From positions 8,116 to 43,171 of the forward strand of contig NZ_LFML01000162.1 in the NCBI RefSeq assembly GCF_001044425.1: a stretch of 35,056 bases of DNA, in the 5' to 3' direction. This document shows positions 1 to 8,720 of this stretch, piece by piece. Position numbers and translations under genes: made by a program. The notes under the pieces are model-generated. The model was not told the DNA's origin. It saw only the letters and a list, made by a program, of their open reading frames with translations, and made no database searches. The stretch's first letter is position 1; each line of letters begins with the position of its first letter. Source of the stretch: Streptomyces roseus. Lineage in GTDB: Bacteria; Actinomycetota; Actinomycetes; Streptomycetales; Streptomycetaceae.

Positions 1-3000
1 CCCGACGCCTCAGCCAGGAAGCCCGCGATGTCGTCCAAGGTCCGCAACTCGGCCATGCGCTCCGGATCCACGTCACCCGACACCGGGAAACGCTCCTGCA
101 ACGCACCCATGATCTGAACCCGCTTGATCGAATCGATACCGAGGTCCGCCTCGACATCCATACCGGGTTCCAGCATCTCCACCGGATAACCGGTCTTCTC
201 CGCCACCACCTCCAGCAGCGCCTCCAGCACCGCCGGATCGACCCCGGCCGAAGCGGCAGGTGCGGCAGGGGCAGCAGGTGCGGCAGCGGGGACCTCGGCC
301 ACCGGAACCTCCGCCACCGCGGCGGGAGCAGGGGCGGGCGCCGGGGTCTTCGCCGGCTGCTGTCCGTCTCCCTTCAGCGCCTCGATCAGGAGCCGCGTCG
401 CCCGGTCGTGCGCCGTCGTGATCGAGGCGCCGTGCTGCTCGATGAGGCGCAGCGCCGCGTTCGCGTCGGGGTGGGTGCCGGAGCGGACCGAGGCCTCCAG
501 GGTCTCGACGGCCTCGCGGATCGTTGCGGCGTGCGCGTCGAGGATCTCGGCCTGGAGGCCGAGCCCTTCGCGGGCGATCTCGTCGAGACCCCCGGCCTCG
601 GCGCCGGCCTCGACCGGTGCCGCCGCGGGCGCGGGCGGCGTGCTCGGCGCCGGAGCCAGAGCCGGAGCCGGACCCTGGCGGGACTCGGTTCCGGCCCGCG
701 TGACGGGCTCGGCCAGGGACTCCCTGTACGCCGCGCGCCGGGCGTCGGTGACGTAGTTGATGCCGCGCAGCGGGATGGCCATGCCCTTGCCCGCCGGCGC
801 CGTGACCACCTCGGCGGTGTGGTCGTCGATGCCCGAGACCGGGAGGCCGAGCACGGCCAGTTCGATCGCGGCGTACTTGAGCGCGATCTCGCTGTCCTTG
901 GCCGGGCCGCCGTCGACGGCGATGGTCACGACGCCCTCACGGCCTTCGAGGACCTTGCCCACGAGGTCCGAGAGGACCCGCTTGGGTCCGAACTCGACGA
1001 AGACGCGGAAGCCGTCCGCGTACATCTCCTCGATGCGGTCGGCGAAGGCGACCGGACGCAGCAGCTGGTCGACGAGGGTGCGCCGGCCGGCCGCCGTGTC
1101 CGTGCCGTAGGACGCGCCCGGGGTGTTCGCGTACACGGGTATCCGGGGTGCGGCGAGGTCGACGCGTTCGACGGCCTCGCGGAAGGCTTCGGCCGCGTGG
1201 GCGACGAACCGGGTGTGGAACGCCGCCGAGACGGGGAGCCGCTTGGCGGGGACCTGTCCGCCGGAGGCGGCGTCCGCGACGAGACGGTCGATCTCGGCGG
1301 TCGGGCCGCCGACCACGATCTGGCCGGGCGCGTTGATGTTGCAGACGGACACGTCCCGGTAGCCGGCGATGAGGGCCTCGACGGCCTTCAGCTCGCCGCG
1401 CACCGCGGCCATGGCGCCGGGGTCGAAGTCGGCGGAGGCCTGTGCGGGCGGCGCCATCGCCAGTCCGCGGGCCCGGGCCAGCTCGGCGAATCCGGCGTCG
1501 TCCAGCGCTCCGGCCGCCCACAGGGCAGTCAGCTCGCCGAAGGAGTGGCCGATCACGCCCTCCGGGGCGAAGCCGAGCTCGCGGAACCAGGCGAACTGTC
1601 CGGCGGACAGGGCGCCGATCGCGGGCTGCGCGAACTCGGTGCGGCGCAGCGTCTCCTCCTGGGCCGTACGGGTGGCCTCGTCGAACGCGGGCGCCGGGAA
1701 CACGACCCGGCCGAGAGTCCGGGCTCCGCCCGTGAGCCGGTTCGCCCGGTCGTACGCGGCGAGCACGGGCGGCACGGCGAGCGCGGCCCGGCGGCCCATG
1801 CCGGTGTACTGGCTGCCCTGGCCGGCGAAGACCGCGGCGGTCTTGGTACCGGCGGGGAGCGCGGAGCGGCGGTAGGTGATCCCCTTGGGGTGCTGCCAGG
1901 CCTCCGCGCCGGGCTTGGCGCGCAGCAGCCCTACGGCGGTGGAGCGCAGTGCGTCGAACTCCGCGTCCGAGCGGGCCGCGATGCCGATGCGGGCGTCGCC
2001 GGCGGGGATGCGGCCGAGGGGGTCGGGGGCGGCGCCCTGCTCCAGGCGGCGGGCGAGGGCCTCGGGGTCGGCCGCGTGCCACAGGCCGGTGCGGGCCACG
2101 GGGCCGAGCACCTTGCCGCCGGCGGCGTCGTACTCCTCCAGGACCATGTGGAAGTTGGTGCCGCCGAAGCCGAAGGAGGACACGGCCGCCCGGCGCTTGC
2201 CGCGGCCGGGGTCGGCGATCCAGGGGCGTGCCTGGGAGTTGACGTAGAAGGGGGTGTGCTCCGGGTCGACGGACTTGCTGGGCTTCTCGACGTTGATGGT
2301 GGGCGGCAGGACCTTCTGGTGCAGGGAGAGCGCGAGCTTGATCAGCCCGGCCGCGCCCGCGGCCGCCTTGGTGTGCCCGATCTGGGACTTGACGCTGCCG
2401 ATGGCGGCGTAGCCGCGCTCGTCCTGCTCCTCGGCGACGAAGGATCCGAGGGCGGACAGCTCGGTGTGGTCCCCGACGGCGGTGCCCGTGCCGTGTGCCT
2501 CGAAGAGCTCGATGGATCCGGCGGCGACGTCCGCGTCCTCGTACGCCCGGCGCAGGGCGAGCTGCTGGCCCTGCGCGCGCGGGGCGTAGATGCTCTTGAA
2601 GCGGCCGTCGCTGGAGGTTCCGATGCCGCGCAGGACGGAGTAGATGCGGTCGCCGTCGCGCTCGGCGTCGGCGAGGCGCTTGAGGGCGAGCATGCCGATG
2701 CCCTCGCCGATCAGCGTTCCGTCGGCGGATTCGTCGAAGGGCCTGATCATCTGCGTCTTGGAGAAGGCCGGGGTCTTGCTGAAGCACATGTACATGAGGA
2801 TCGTGTTCTCGGCGTCGCAGCCGCCGGTGATCATCAGGTCGGCGCGGCCCTCGACCAGCTCGCTCACGGCGAGCTTGACCGCCGCGAGGGCGCTGGCGCA
2901 GGCCGCGTCCACGGTGCAGTTGGTTCCGCCGAGGTCGAAGCGGTTGGCGATGCGTCCGGCGACGACGTTGCCGAGCATGCCGGGGAAGGAGTTCTCCTCC

Positions 3001-3527
3001 CACGGGATGTAGGCCTTCTTGAAGCGCTCGGCGACCTCGTCCGCCTCCGCCTCGCTGAGGCCGACGCTGCGGACGACCTCCTTCAGGATGGGGGTCTGCA
3101 GGCGTGCGGAGAGCGGCTGGGTCAGGGAGTTGGCGCCGGTGACGCCGAGGATGACGCCGGTGCGCGAGGGGTCGTACCAGCCGGAGTCCTCGGTGCCCGC
3201 GTCGCGCAGGACGTCGCGTGCGACGGTCAGCGAGAGGAGCTGGAGGATGTCGGTGACCTCCAGCGTGTTGGGCGGCAGGCCGAATTCCATCGGGTTGAAG
3301 GCGATCTCGGGCAGGAATCCGCCGCGCCGGGCGTACGTCTTGTCCTCGGCGGTGGGGTCCGGATCGTAATAGTCGTCGAGGTTCCAGTGGCCGGCCGGAA
3401 CGTCTTCGATGCAGTCGTTTCCTTCGACGATGTTGTGCCAGAACTCGCGCAGGTTGCGGGACTGGGGGAACAGGCCGGCCAACCCGACGATGGCGATGGG
3501 TGTCTCGGCCAGACGTGAGTGGTGCAC
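1..3527 (-). CDS. PfaA-like PUFA-synthase/type I PKS subunit (KS-AT-ACP), 3' end cut by window
   Basis: At least 1175 residues are visible and the protein continues past the left edge. The KS domain (about 5-455) opens like PUFA-synthase PfaA (IAIVG, then DKTYARRGGF and FNPMEFGLPPN) and has the full triad: Cys210 in VDAACASA, His345 in EAHGTGT and His385 in IGHTKAAAG. The acyltransferase (about 570-880) has Ser662 in GHSFGE. An Ala/Pro-rich linker leads to an acyl carrier protein with Ser1133 in DLGIDSIKRV, the form typical of tandem ACPs in PUFA synthases. The GTG start at 3527 follows a GAGAGGA site. It lies 53 bases after the thioesterase and closes the visible operon. Inference: it builds an acyl or polyene chain from malonyl units. 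Family placement is firm; the product is unknown. More ACPs and a ketoreductase would be expected beyond the edge. Confidence 0.9.
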   Translation of the reverse strand, partial: MHHSRLAETPIAIVGLAGLFPQSRNLREFWHNIVEGNDCIEDVPAGHWNLDDYYDPDPTAEDKTYARRGGFLPEIAFNPMEFGLPPNTLEVTDILQLLSLTVARDVLRDAGTEDSGWYDPSRTGVILGVTGANSLTQPLSARLQTPILKEVVRSVGLSEAEADEVAERFKKAYIPWEENSFPGMLGNVVAGRIANRFDLGGTNCTVDAACASALAAVKLAVSELVEGRADLMITGGCDAENTILMYMCFSKTPAFSKTQMIRPFDESADGTLIGEGIGMLALKRLADAERDGDRIYSVLRGIGTSSDGRFKSIYAPRAQGQQLALRRAYEDADVAAGSIELFEAHGTGTAVGDHTELSALGSFVAEEQDERGYAAIGSVKSQIGHTKAAAGAAGLIKLALSLHQKVLPPTINVEKPSKSVDPEHTPFYVNSQARPWIADPGRGKRRAAVSSFGFGGTNFHMVLEEYDAAGGKVLGPVARTGLWHAADPEALARRLEQGAAPDPLGRIPAGDARIGIAARSDAEFDALRSTAVGLLRAKPGAEAWQHPKGITYRRSALPAGTKTAAVFAGQGSQYTGMGRRAALAVPPVLAAYDRANRLTGGARTLGRVVFPAPAFDEATRTAQEETLRRTEFAQPAIGALSAGQFAWFRELGFAPEGVIGHSFGELTALWAAGALDDAGFAELARARGLAMAPPAQASADFDPGAMAAVRGELKAVEALIAGYRDVSVCNINAPGQIVVGGPTAEIDRLVADAASGGQVPAKRLPVSAAFHTRFVAHAAEAFREAVERVDLAAPRIPVYANTPGASYGTDTAAGRRTLVDQLLRPVAFADRIEEMYADGFRVFVEFGPKRVLSDLVGKVLEGREGVVTIAVDGGPAKDSEIALKYAAIELAVLGLPVSGIDDHTAEVVTAPAGKGMAIPLRGINYVTDARRAAYRESLAEPVTRAGTESRQGPAPALAPAPSTPPAPAAAPVEAGAEAGGLDEIAREGLGLQAEILDAHAATIREAVETLEASVRSGTHPDANAALRLIEQHGASITTAHDRATRLLIEALKGDGQQPAKTPAPAPAPAAVAEVPVAEVPAAAPAAPAAPAASAGVDPAVLEALLEVVAEKTGYPVEMLEPGMDVEADLGIDSIKRVQIMGALQERFPVSGDVDPERMAELRTLDDIAGFLAEAS

Positions 3528-3580
3528 GACGGTCCTCTCGTTCGAGTGCGGCGGGTGGGCTGGGCCCCTGGATCGGGTGT

Positions 3581-4468
3581 TCAGACGACGGCCGAGCCGG
3601 CCAGCAGGCCGACGAGCGCGTTCACGGCCCCGGGGTCACGGAGCATCGTGTAGTGGTCGCCGGGGACGTCCACCTGCCGTACGGGATGGCTGCTCAGGCC
3701 GCTCCAGCCGAGGTCGCCCTCGGCGGGGAGCAGGGAGCGCTCCGGCTTGACGAGGGTGAGGGGCCGTTCCAGCGGGCCCGGCTCGTAGGGCGCGGTGCAG
3801 CGGTTGTTGCGGGACAGGCCACCCTGGTAGGCGGCGTACAGCTTGCGCAGTCCGGCGAGTTCCGTATCGGCCGGCAGGAGGCCCTGGGCGACGGCGGCGT
3901 CGAGGACCAGGTGCAGTCCGTCCTCGGGTACGGCGAGGGGCGGGATGCCGACGGTGAACGGGCTGCGGCGTTTGGCGCCGAGGTACATCGCGAACCAGTC
4001 GAGGAGCATCGCCGCGTCGAGCAGTTCGTCGGTGCGCTTGAAGGCGGGGACGGGTGCGATGCTGTCGAGCAGGACGAGGTCTCGCAGGAGCGCGCCCCGG
4101 CCGGTCGCGTCGAGGCGGGCGGCGATCTCGTAGGCGACGACTCCGCCGAAGGACCAGCCGGCGAGCGTGAACGGCCCGGTGTCGATCCGTGCCGCCGCCA
4201 GTTCGTCCAGGCAGCGGGCGGCCAGGTCCCCGATGGAGACGGCAGGCGCCCGCGGGTCGAGGGCGGCGGTGAGGAACTCGGGGACGTTGCCCAGGTCGAG
4301 CAGGTACAGGGCGGTGTCCGCGGGCAGCCGCGCGGCGAGCGTCTCCCACTCGGCGGCCGCGAGCGCGCCCGGGTGGACGGCGCAGATCCGCCGGCCGGCC
4401 GGGCCGTCCGCGTCCCGCAGGAGCCGCAGGACGGGACGGGCGGCGGTCGGGTCAGGCCGCGGCGACAT
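3581..4468 (-). CDS. Alpha/beta-hydrolase thioesterase (chain release or editing)
   Basis: A 295-residue thioesterase of the PKS/NRPS type. The nucleophile elbow GWSFGG places the serine at 106, Asp135 (LLDS) is the likely acid, and His272 (GDHYTML) the base. It should hydrolyse the thioester of the chain made by the neighbouring KS-AT-ACP protein, either releasing the product or clearing stalled chains. The ATG at 4468 sits inside the end of the ACP gene (17-base overlap) behind GAGGAGAG, so translation is coupled. Sequence alone does not separate a releasing from an editing enzyme, but no other release domain is visible here. Confidence 0.88.
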   Translation of the reverse strand: MSPRPDPTAARPVLRLLRDADGPAGRRICAVHPGALAAAEWETLAARLPADTALYLLDLGNVPEFLTAALDPRAPAVSIGDLAARCLDELAAARIDTGPFTLAGWSFGGVVAYEIAARLDATGRGALLRDLVLLDSIAPVPAFKRTDELLDAAMLLDWFAMYLGAKRRSPFTVGIPPLAVPEDGLHLVLDAAVAQGLLPADTELAGLRKLYAAYQGGLSRNNRCTAPYEPGPLERPLTLVKPERSLLPAEGDLGWSGLSSHPVRQVDVPGDHYTMLRDPGAVNALVGLLAGSAVV

Positions 4469-4718
4469 TGCGCGCGCTCTCCTCGGCGATGTGCTCGGAC
4501 AGCGCGGCGACGGTCGGGTGGTACCAGAGCGCGGTTGCCTCCAGCTCGAAGCCGAGCCATTTCTCCAGCTCGCCGGCGAGGATGAGGGCTTCGGTCGAGT
4601 CGAGGTCGAACTCGTCGAAGTAGCGGTCGACGTCGATGTCGGCGGGCTCGACGCCGAGCCGGACGGCGAGCTTCTCCACCAGCCAGGCCTGTGCTTCCGG
4701 TGCGGTGACGGTCTGCAT
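4452..4718 (-). CDS. Free-standing acyl carrier protein
   Basis: An 88-residue ACP. The phosphopantetheine serine is Ser41 in FDLDSTEAL, within the usual four-helix layout (first helix 6-22, recognition helix from 41). The ATG at 4718 follows GAGGT by seven bases. It lies 14 bases after the FAD oxidoreductase gene and overlaps the thioesterase start. The DLDSTEAL motif differs from the DLGIDSIK type of the synthase's own ACP, so this carrier probably serves another step, such as presenting a starter or an intermediate to the oxidoreductase. A longer open frame runs upstream, but its translation there is only a shadow of the FAD gene. Confidence 0.9.
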   Translation of the reverse strand: MQTVTAPEAQAWLVEKLAVRLGVEPADIDVDRYFDEFDLDSTEALILAGELEKWLGFELEATALWYHPTVAALSEHIAEESARNVAAA

Positions 4719-4732
4719 GGGACTACCTCGAT

Positions 4733-6034
4733 TCACTTCTTGACGGCGCGGGGGTTGATGTCGCGGTCGATGGACTCGGCGGCCTTGAGTCCGGAGACGA
4801 ATCCGGCCTCGTGGGACCCGATCAGGTCGTGGCCGATCTTCGGGGAGTGGAAGTACGAGCCGGCGAGCTTGATCCGGCCGGTCTCGTTGACGTCGTAGAT
4901 GGTGCGCTGCATCGTGCGGACGTCGAGGTCGATGATCGGGTGGGTGAAGGGCAGTTCGCGGATGACGAACTCGTCGCGCGGGACGATCGGGGAGTCGAGC
5001 GTGACGAAGTAGTCCTTGTTCGCGGTGAAGCCCTGGAGCGAGTTCATGTAGTACGCGACCCAGGTGCGGGTGCGGCCGCCGACCGTCTTGAGCCCGTAGT
5101 TCCAGCTCTGCCAGCGCTCGCGGTGGGGCGGCATGGCGGCCGGGTCGGTGTGCAGGACGGCGCTGGTGGAGCTGTAGCGGACCTTGCCCAGGATCTCGGC
5201 CTGGCGGGCGTTCGGCTGTTCCAGCATCGCGAGGGTCTGGTCGGCGTGGGAGGCGAGGACGGCGTAGTCGTAGCGCTCCTCGCCGTCGGCGGTGGCGACG
5301 ACGACGCCGTCCGCCTCTTCGCGGACGCGGGTGACCGGGCTGGAGGTGCGCACCTTGCCGTTGATGCCGGCGACGACCCTGCGGACGTATTCGATGCTGC
5401 CGCCGGCGACGGTCTTCCAGGCGACGGTGCGTCCGCCGAGACCGCCGGGGTCGTGCGACATGAAGAAGGCGATGACGGTCGTCGCGGGCATTTCCCAGAT
5501 GAGTTCGGCGGGGACCGACCAGACGGCGGTGGCGAGCAGCACCACGTAGCCGTACTTGAAGGCGTCGGAGTAGCCGCCCCGCCGCAGGTACTCGCCGAGC
5601 GCCATGTCGGTGCGCTTGCGCAGGAAGTCGCGCGGGGCCTCGCGGTGGAAGCGTTCGGCGTCCCGCCACAGGGTGAGGAAGTCGGCCGGGTAGCGCTGGG
5701 CGATCTCCTCCTCGGAGAGCTCGAATTCGGCCGTCCCGTAGTCGAGGCCGCGGTCGAGGTCGAAGAAGTCGAAGCCGCCCGTGTGGTCGAGCGAAGGGGC
5801 GCCGATCTCCTCGAAGAAGGCCGTGATCTGCGGGTACGTACGGGAGTTGAAGACCACGAAGGCGGTGTCGATGCCGATCGTGCGGCCGTCCTCCTCCTCG
5901 ACCTCGACGGTCAGCGCGTGGCCGCCGGGCCGGTCGTCCTTCTCGTACACGGTGACTTCGACGTCGTCCGGCAGGTGGTGGGCGGCGGACAGTCCGGATA
6001 TGCCGGCACCGACGACAGCGACTCGGGTGGTCAT
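4733..6034 (-). CDS. FAD-dependent amine-oxidase-like oxidoreductase
   Basis: 433 residues. The N-terminus is a classical FAD-binding Rossmann fold: GAGISG at 9-14, followed by an acidic strand end (VYEKDDRPGG). Overall it resembles the NAD/FAD-binding amine-oxidase/protoporphyrinogen-oxidase-like group (COG2907) often found beside cyclopropane-fatty-acid and secondary-lipid genes. Members are implicated in desaturation or isomerisation of acyl chains, so I infer a redox or double-bond-shifting step on the chain carried by the adjacent ACP. It is the first gene of the leftward operon. I chose the ATG at 6034 because GAAGG precedes it by about ten bases. An in-frame ATG at 6067 would add 11 residues but has no ribosome binding site. 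Confidence 0.82.
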   Translation of the reverse strand: MTTRVAVVGAGISGLSAAHHLPDDVEVTVYEKDDRPGGHALTVEVEEEDGRTIGIDTAFVVFNSRTYPQITAFFEEIGAPSLDHTGGFDFFDLDRGLDYGTAEFELSEEEIAQRYPADFLTLWRDAERFHREAPRDFLRKRTDMALGEYLRRGGYSDAFKYGYVVLLATAVWSVPAELIWEMPATTVIAFFMSHDPGGLGGRTVAWKTVAGGSIEYVRRVVAGINGKVRTSSPVTRVREEADGVVVATADGEERYDYAVLASHADQTLAMLEQPNARQAEILGKVRYSSTSAVLHTDPAAMPPHRERWQSWNYGLKTVGGRTRTWVAYYMNSLQGFTANKDYFVTLDSPIVPRDEFVIRELPFTHPIIDLDVRTMQRTIYDVNETGRIKLAGSYFHSPKIGHDLIGSHEAGFVSGLKAAESIDRDINPRAVKK

Positions 6035-6509
6035 GGCAGGCAGCCCTTCGGCTCGAGCGTTGGTCATGGAACCGGTCGCGTGGTGCGACGGCGGCTGGAG
6101 CGCAGAGGGATGACACCTCTGGTGGGGGCGGGACTTCGTGCTGTCGCCCGCACGGCGACGGCGGTGGCGGGGAGCGAGACCCGGTGGGGTGCGAGACCCG
6201 GTGGTGGGGTGGTGTCGGCGGCGGCAGCGGTGGCGGGCCGGCACGGCTCGAAACGTAGGTCGGGCGCGGCACGGGGGTCAAACAGCGCATCGCGGATGCC
6301 CGGACGCCCATCGGAAAGGCCGATGCGGCGGGGGGCAGCTGTCCGGATCCGAACGTCCTTGCGCACAGGGCGGAATCGAGCCAACTGTTCCCACGATATG
6401 AAGTTCCTCCTTCCGTGGTGTCCGGATGCGCCGCGCGTCCGCCTCTAGTCAGAGGCGGGTCGTTCCGCCTTGGTCCTGCGTCGCATGCCGTAGTAGAGGA
6501 GAGAGCTCC
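6035..6509. promoter_or_regulatory. Divergent intergenic region, region 1
   Basis: 475 bases between the leftward lipid operon and the rightward monooxygenase/exporter pair, with no convincing gene. It holds two copies of GCGAGACCCGGTGG about 18 bases apart (near 6173 and 6191), an inverted repeat CATCGG-N5-CCGATG at 6309-6325, and a relatively AT-rich patch at 6385-6415 (CGATATGAAG) that may hold the rightward promoter. No regulator gene is adjacent. Confidence 0.55.
6439..6458 (+). promoter_or_regulatory. Perfect 8-bp stem-loop in the leader of the 6510 gene
   Basis: CCGCCTCT-AGTC-AGAGGCGG is a perfect 8-bp stem with a tetraloop, 51 bases before the ATG at 6510. It could be an operator, a leader structure or a weak terminator. 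No U-tract follows. Confidence 0.5.
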
Positions 6510-6920
6510 ATGCCCACCATTCCCTGGATGCCCGGGGCCGCCGCCGGAGCCGCGCCAGCCGACACCGGCCAGGCCGTGGTCATGGCGTCGAAGCTCCAGG
6601 TCACCTCCCTTCTCCACGTCCCGAAGTTCTTCCTGCTGTCGCTGGTGGTCTGGAAGCAGGTGCGGTCGGCGCCGGGGGTGATCGGTGCCTCGCTGCGGGC
6701 CGAACCGATGAAGAAGACCTTCTGGACCCTGTCCGCGTGGTCGGACCAGGAGTCCCTCGACCGGTTCTCCCGGTCCGACCCGCACGCCCGGATCGTCAGC
6801 CGGCTGCGGAAAGTGATGGACCGTTCGGTGTTCGTCTTCTATCCGGTCGACCGCGACGACCTGCCGGTGGCCTGGGACGACGCGGTGGCACGGCTGGCTG
6901 CGAAGGAGGGTGGCCGATGA
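6510..6920 (+). CDS. Small ABM/DUF3291-like protein
   Basis: 136 residues. The pattern VVWKQVRSAPGVIGASLRAE followed by FWTLSAWSDQESLDRF and a conserved His (DPHARI) resembles the dimeric alpha/beta ferredoxin-like fold of antibiotic-biosynthesis monooxygenases and DUF3291/CrtA-like proteins. These oxidise polyketides or serve as small auxiliary proteins. The ATG at 6510 is set by GAGGAGAG six bases upstream; the frame opens earlier but has no ribosome site there. It overlaps the MFS gene by ATGA, so the two are co-translated. I infer it tailors the product of the leftward lipid operon. No catalytic residue can be named with certainty. Confidence 0.65.
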   Translation: MPTIPWMPGAAAGAAPADTGQAVVMASKLQVTSLLHVPKFFLLSLVVWKQVRSAPGVIGASLRAEPMKKTFWTLSAWSDQESLDRFSRSDPHARIVSRLRKVMDRSVFVFYPVDRDDLPVAWDDAVARLAAKEGGR

Positions 6921-8485
6921 GCACCACGGTGGGCCGGACGCCGGCCGGGACGCCTGCCGAGGCGCCTGCCGGGACGCCTGCGAAGCCGGTGATCGAGCAC
7001 GGCAGGCTGGTGCTGGCCGTGGCCTGTCTGGGCCTGTTCATGTCCTTCATCGAGGTGACGGCCGCGATCTCGACCCTGCGCGCCCTCCAGGTGGACATGC
7101 AGGTGCCGCCCGCCGACCTGAGCTGGGTGTCGAGCACGTACACCCTGGTCGTGGCGGCCTGCGTGCTCTCGGGCGGGGCGCTCGGCGAACGCTTCGGCCG
7201 GCGCCGGGTGTTCGTCACCGGTGTGGTGGCGCTCGCCGCCGGTTCGCTCGTGGTCGCGACGGCGAGCGGTTTCGCGCAGGTACTGGTGGGGCGGGCGATC
7301 AGCGGGATCGGCGGCGCGCTGGTGCTGCCGACGTCGCTGGCCATCATCACCACGACCTTCTTCGTCGACCTGCCGCGCATGCTGCGCTACATCACCATCT
7401 GGGTGTCCATGTCCGGGGTGGGTCTCGCGGTCGGTCCGCTGCTCGGCGGCGCCCTGCTCGACCGTTTCGACTGGCCGGCCGTCTATCTCGTGAACACGCC
7501 GATCGCCGTGGCGACGGTGGCGCTGGCGCTGTACGCGGTGAAGGAGACCAAGGTCCCGGACCGGGCGCTCGACCTCGGCGGCCAGTTCCTGTCCGTCGTC
7601 GGCCTGGGCACCCTGGTGTACGGGATCGCCGTCGGCGGGCGGGCCGGGTACGACGACCCGGTGGTGGTGGGCTCGCTGGTGGTGGCGGCGGTGTCGCTGA
7701 CCGCCCTGGTGCTGGTCGAGCGGCGGGCCCCGGTGCCGATGCTGGACGTCCGGATGATGGGCTCGCTGCGGGTCTCGGCCACGCTGGTGGTGTCGGCGAG
7801 CGCGCTGTTCACCTTCGTCGGCGTCATCTTCCTCGAAGTGATGTTCCTCCAGCGGGTCCAGGCGACCCCGCCGCTGGAGACGGGCCTGAAGCTGCTGCCC
7901 GCGATGGTCGCGTTCGTGCTGTCCACGCTGGTGGCGCAGCGGATCGCGACGAGGGTGGGGCCGGGCAGGCTGCTGGCCGCAGGGTCCGTGGTCACGGGCG
8001 CCGCCGCGGTCGTCCTGGTCGGGCAGCAGCCCGACAGCGCGTACGGGATCACGGCCCTGGGGCTGGCCCTGCTGGGTCTGGGCAGCGGTCTCGTCGTCGC
8101 GCCGTCGACGGCTGCCGCCTTCGCGGTGGTCCAGCCGGCGCAGATGGGCTCGGCCTCCAACGCGGTCACCGCCTTCCGGCAGGTCGGTTCGGTGCTCGCG
8201 ACCGCGGTCCTGGGCTCGGTGCTCGCCGTACGGTTCATCGGCGAGCTCCCGGACCGGCTGGCAGCGGCGCACGTGCCCCAGCCGGTCGCGGCGGCGGTGG
8301 TCGAGGTGGCGCGCAGCGGCGGCAACGGCAGCGGCCGGTCCTCGGCCGCGGTGACGGAGGCCGTGGGCGCCGCGTTCAACGCGGGCATCGGTACCGGCAT
8401 GTGGGTGGTGGCGGGGGTGTCCGCGCTGGCGGCCGTCCTGTCCCTGGCATTCCTCTCCCGGAAGGAAAAGGGCGCCGGCGCCTGA
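6917..8485 (+). CDS. MFS drug exporter, DHA2 family (14 TM)
   Basis: 522 residues with about 14 hydrophobic segments, the length and layout of DHA2 (EmrB/QacA-type) proton-drug antiporters. The loop after TM2 has GERFGRRRVFV (motif A), and the TM5 region GVGLAVGPLLGGALLD matches antiporter motif C. A short Pro/Ala/Thr-rich N-terminus precedes TM1. It is coupled by ATGA to the small monooxygenase-like gene and has GGAGGG before the ATG. Probable role: export of the region 1 product and self-protection. It could instead serve the adjacent peptide locus, but a strong terminator downstream and a second exporter there argue against that. Confidence 0.88.
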   Translation: MSTTVGRTPAGTPAEAPAGTPAKPVIEHGRLVLAVACLGLFMSFIEVTAAISTLRALQVDMQVPPADLSWVSSTYTLVVAACVLSGGALGERFGRRRVFVTGVVALAAGSLVVATASGFAQVLVGRAISGIGGALVLPTSLAIITTTFFVDLPRMLRYITIWVSMSGVGLAVGPLLGGALLDRFDWPAVYLVNTPIAVATVALALYAVKETKVPDRALDLGGQFLSVVGLGTLVYGIAVGGRAGYDDPVVVGSLVVAAVSLTALVLVERRAPVPMLDVRMMGSLRVSATLVVSASALFTFVGVIFLEVMFLQRVQATPPLETGLKLLPAMVAFVLSTLVAQRIATRVGPGRLLAAGSVVTGAAAVVLVGQQPDSAYGITALGLALLGLGSGLVVAPSTAAAFAVVQPAQMGSASNAVTAFRQVGSVLATAVLGSVLAVRFIGELPDRLAAAHVPQPVAAAVVEVARSGGNGSGRSSAAVTEAVGAAFNAGIGTGMWVVAGVSALAAVLSLAFLSRKEKGAGA

Positions 8486-8576
8486 GCCCGGGAAAATGCC
8501 CGCAGCCAGGGAAAACCCCTGAGCACGGAAAAGCTCCAGAGCACGGGAAAGCTGCTCAGCCCGGGAAAGCGCCTGA
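8486..8576. repeat. Five tandem 18-base imperfect repeats (GGGAAA core)
   Basis: Immediately after the MFS stop, five units (8486-8504, 8505-8522, 8523-8540, 8541-8558, 8559-8576) follow the pattern GCNCGGGAAANCNCCTGA. The first unit has one extra base. GGAAA words continue up to the first peptide gene (about 8591-8890), so the whole 413-base interval is enriched for them. Apart from the terminator at 8688-8720 I see no gene in it. The function is unknown. Confidence 0.7.
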
Positions 8577-8687
8577 GGTCGACAAAAGACCATCCGGACA
8601 GGCACCTGAAGGGCCTCGAAAAGATGCCTGCGGGGCGCGGGAAAGGCGCCTGAAGGCGCCGCCGGTAACGAACCCGGCCCCATCGTT

Positions 8688-8720
8688 GCGGCTGCGGCAC
8701 GGATGACGTGCCGCAGCCGC
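8688..8720 (+). terminator. Strong stem-loop terminator after the MFS gene
   Basis: GCGGCTGCGGCAC-GGATGAC-GTGCCGCAGCCGC is a perfect 13-bp stem with a 7-base loop. It separates the monooxygenase/MFS transcript from the peptide locus. No U-run follows, as is usual in Streptomyces. Confidence 0.8.

Noticed and set aside
408..3518. Long rightward open frame (over 1000 codons) opposite the KS-AT-ACP gene
   Set aside because: It is the antisense shadow of a GC-rich gene: composition is Gly/Arg/Ala/Val-rich with no domain, while the leftward frame has intact KS, AT and ACP motifs.
6917..8485. 14-TM exporter considered as part of the peptide locus
   Set aside because: It is translationally coupled to the 6510 gene and separated from the peptides by a 13-bp-stem terminator, and the peptide locus has its own exporter.
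8486..8576. Tandem 18-base units considered as a CRISPR array
   Set aside because: Units are contiguous without spacers, imperfect, too short, and no cas gene is present.
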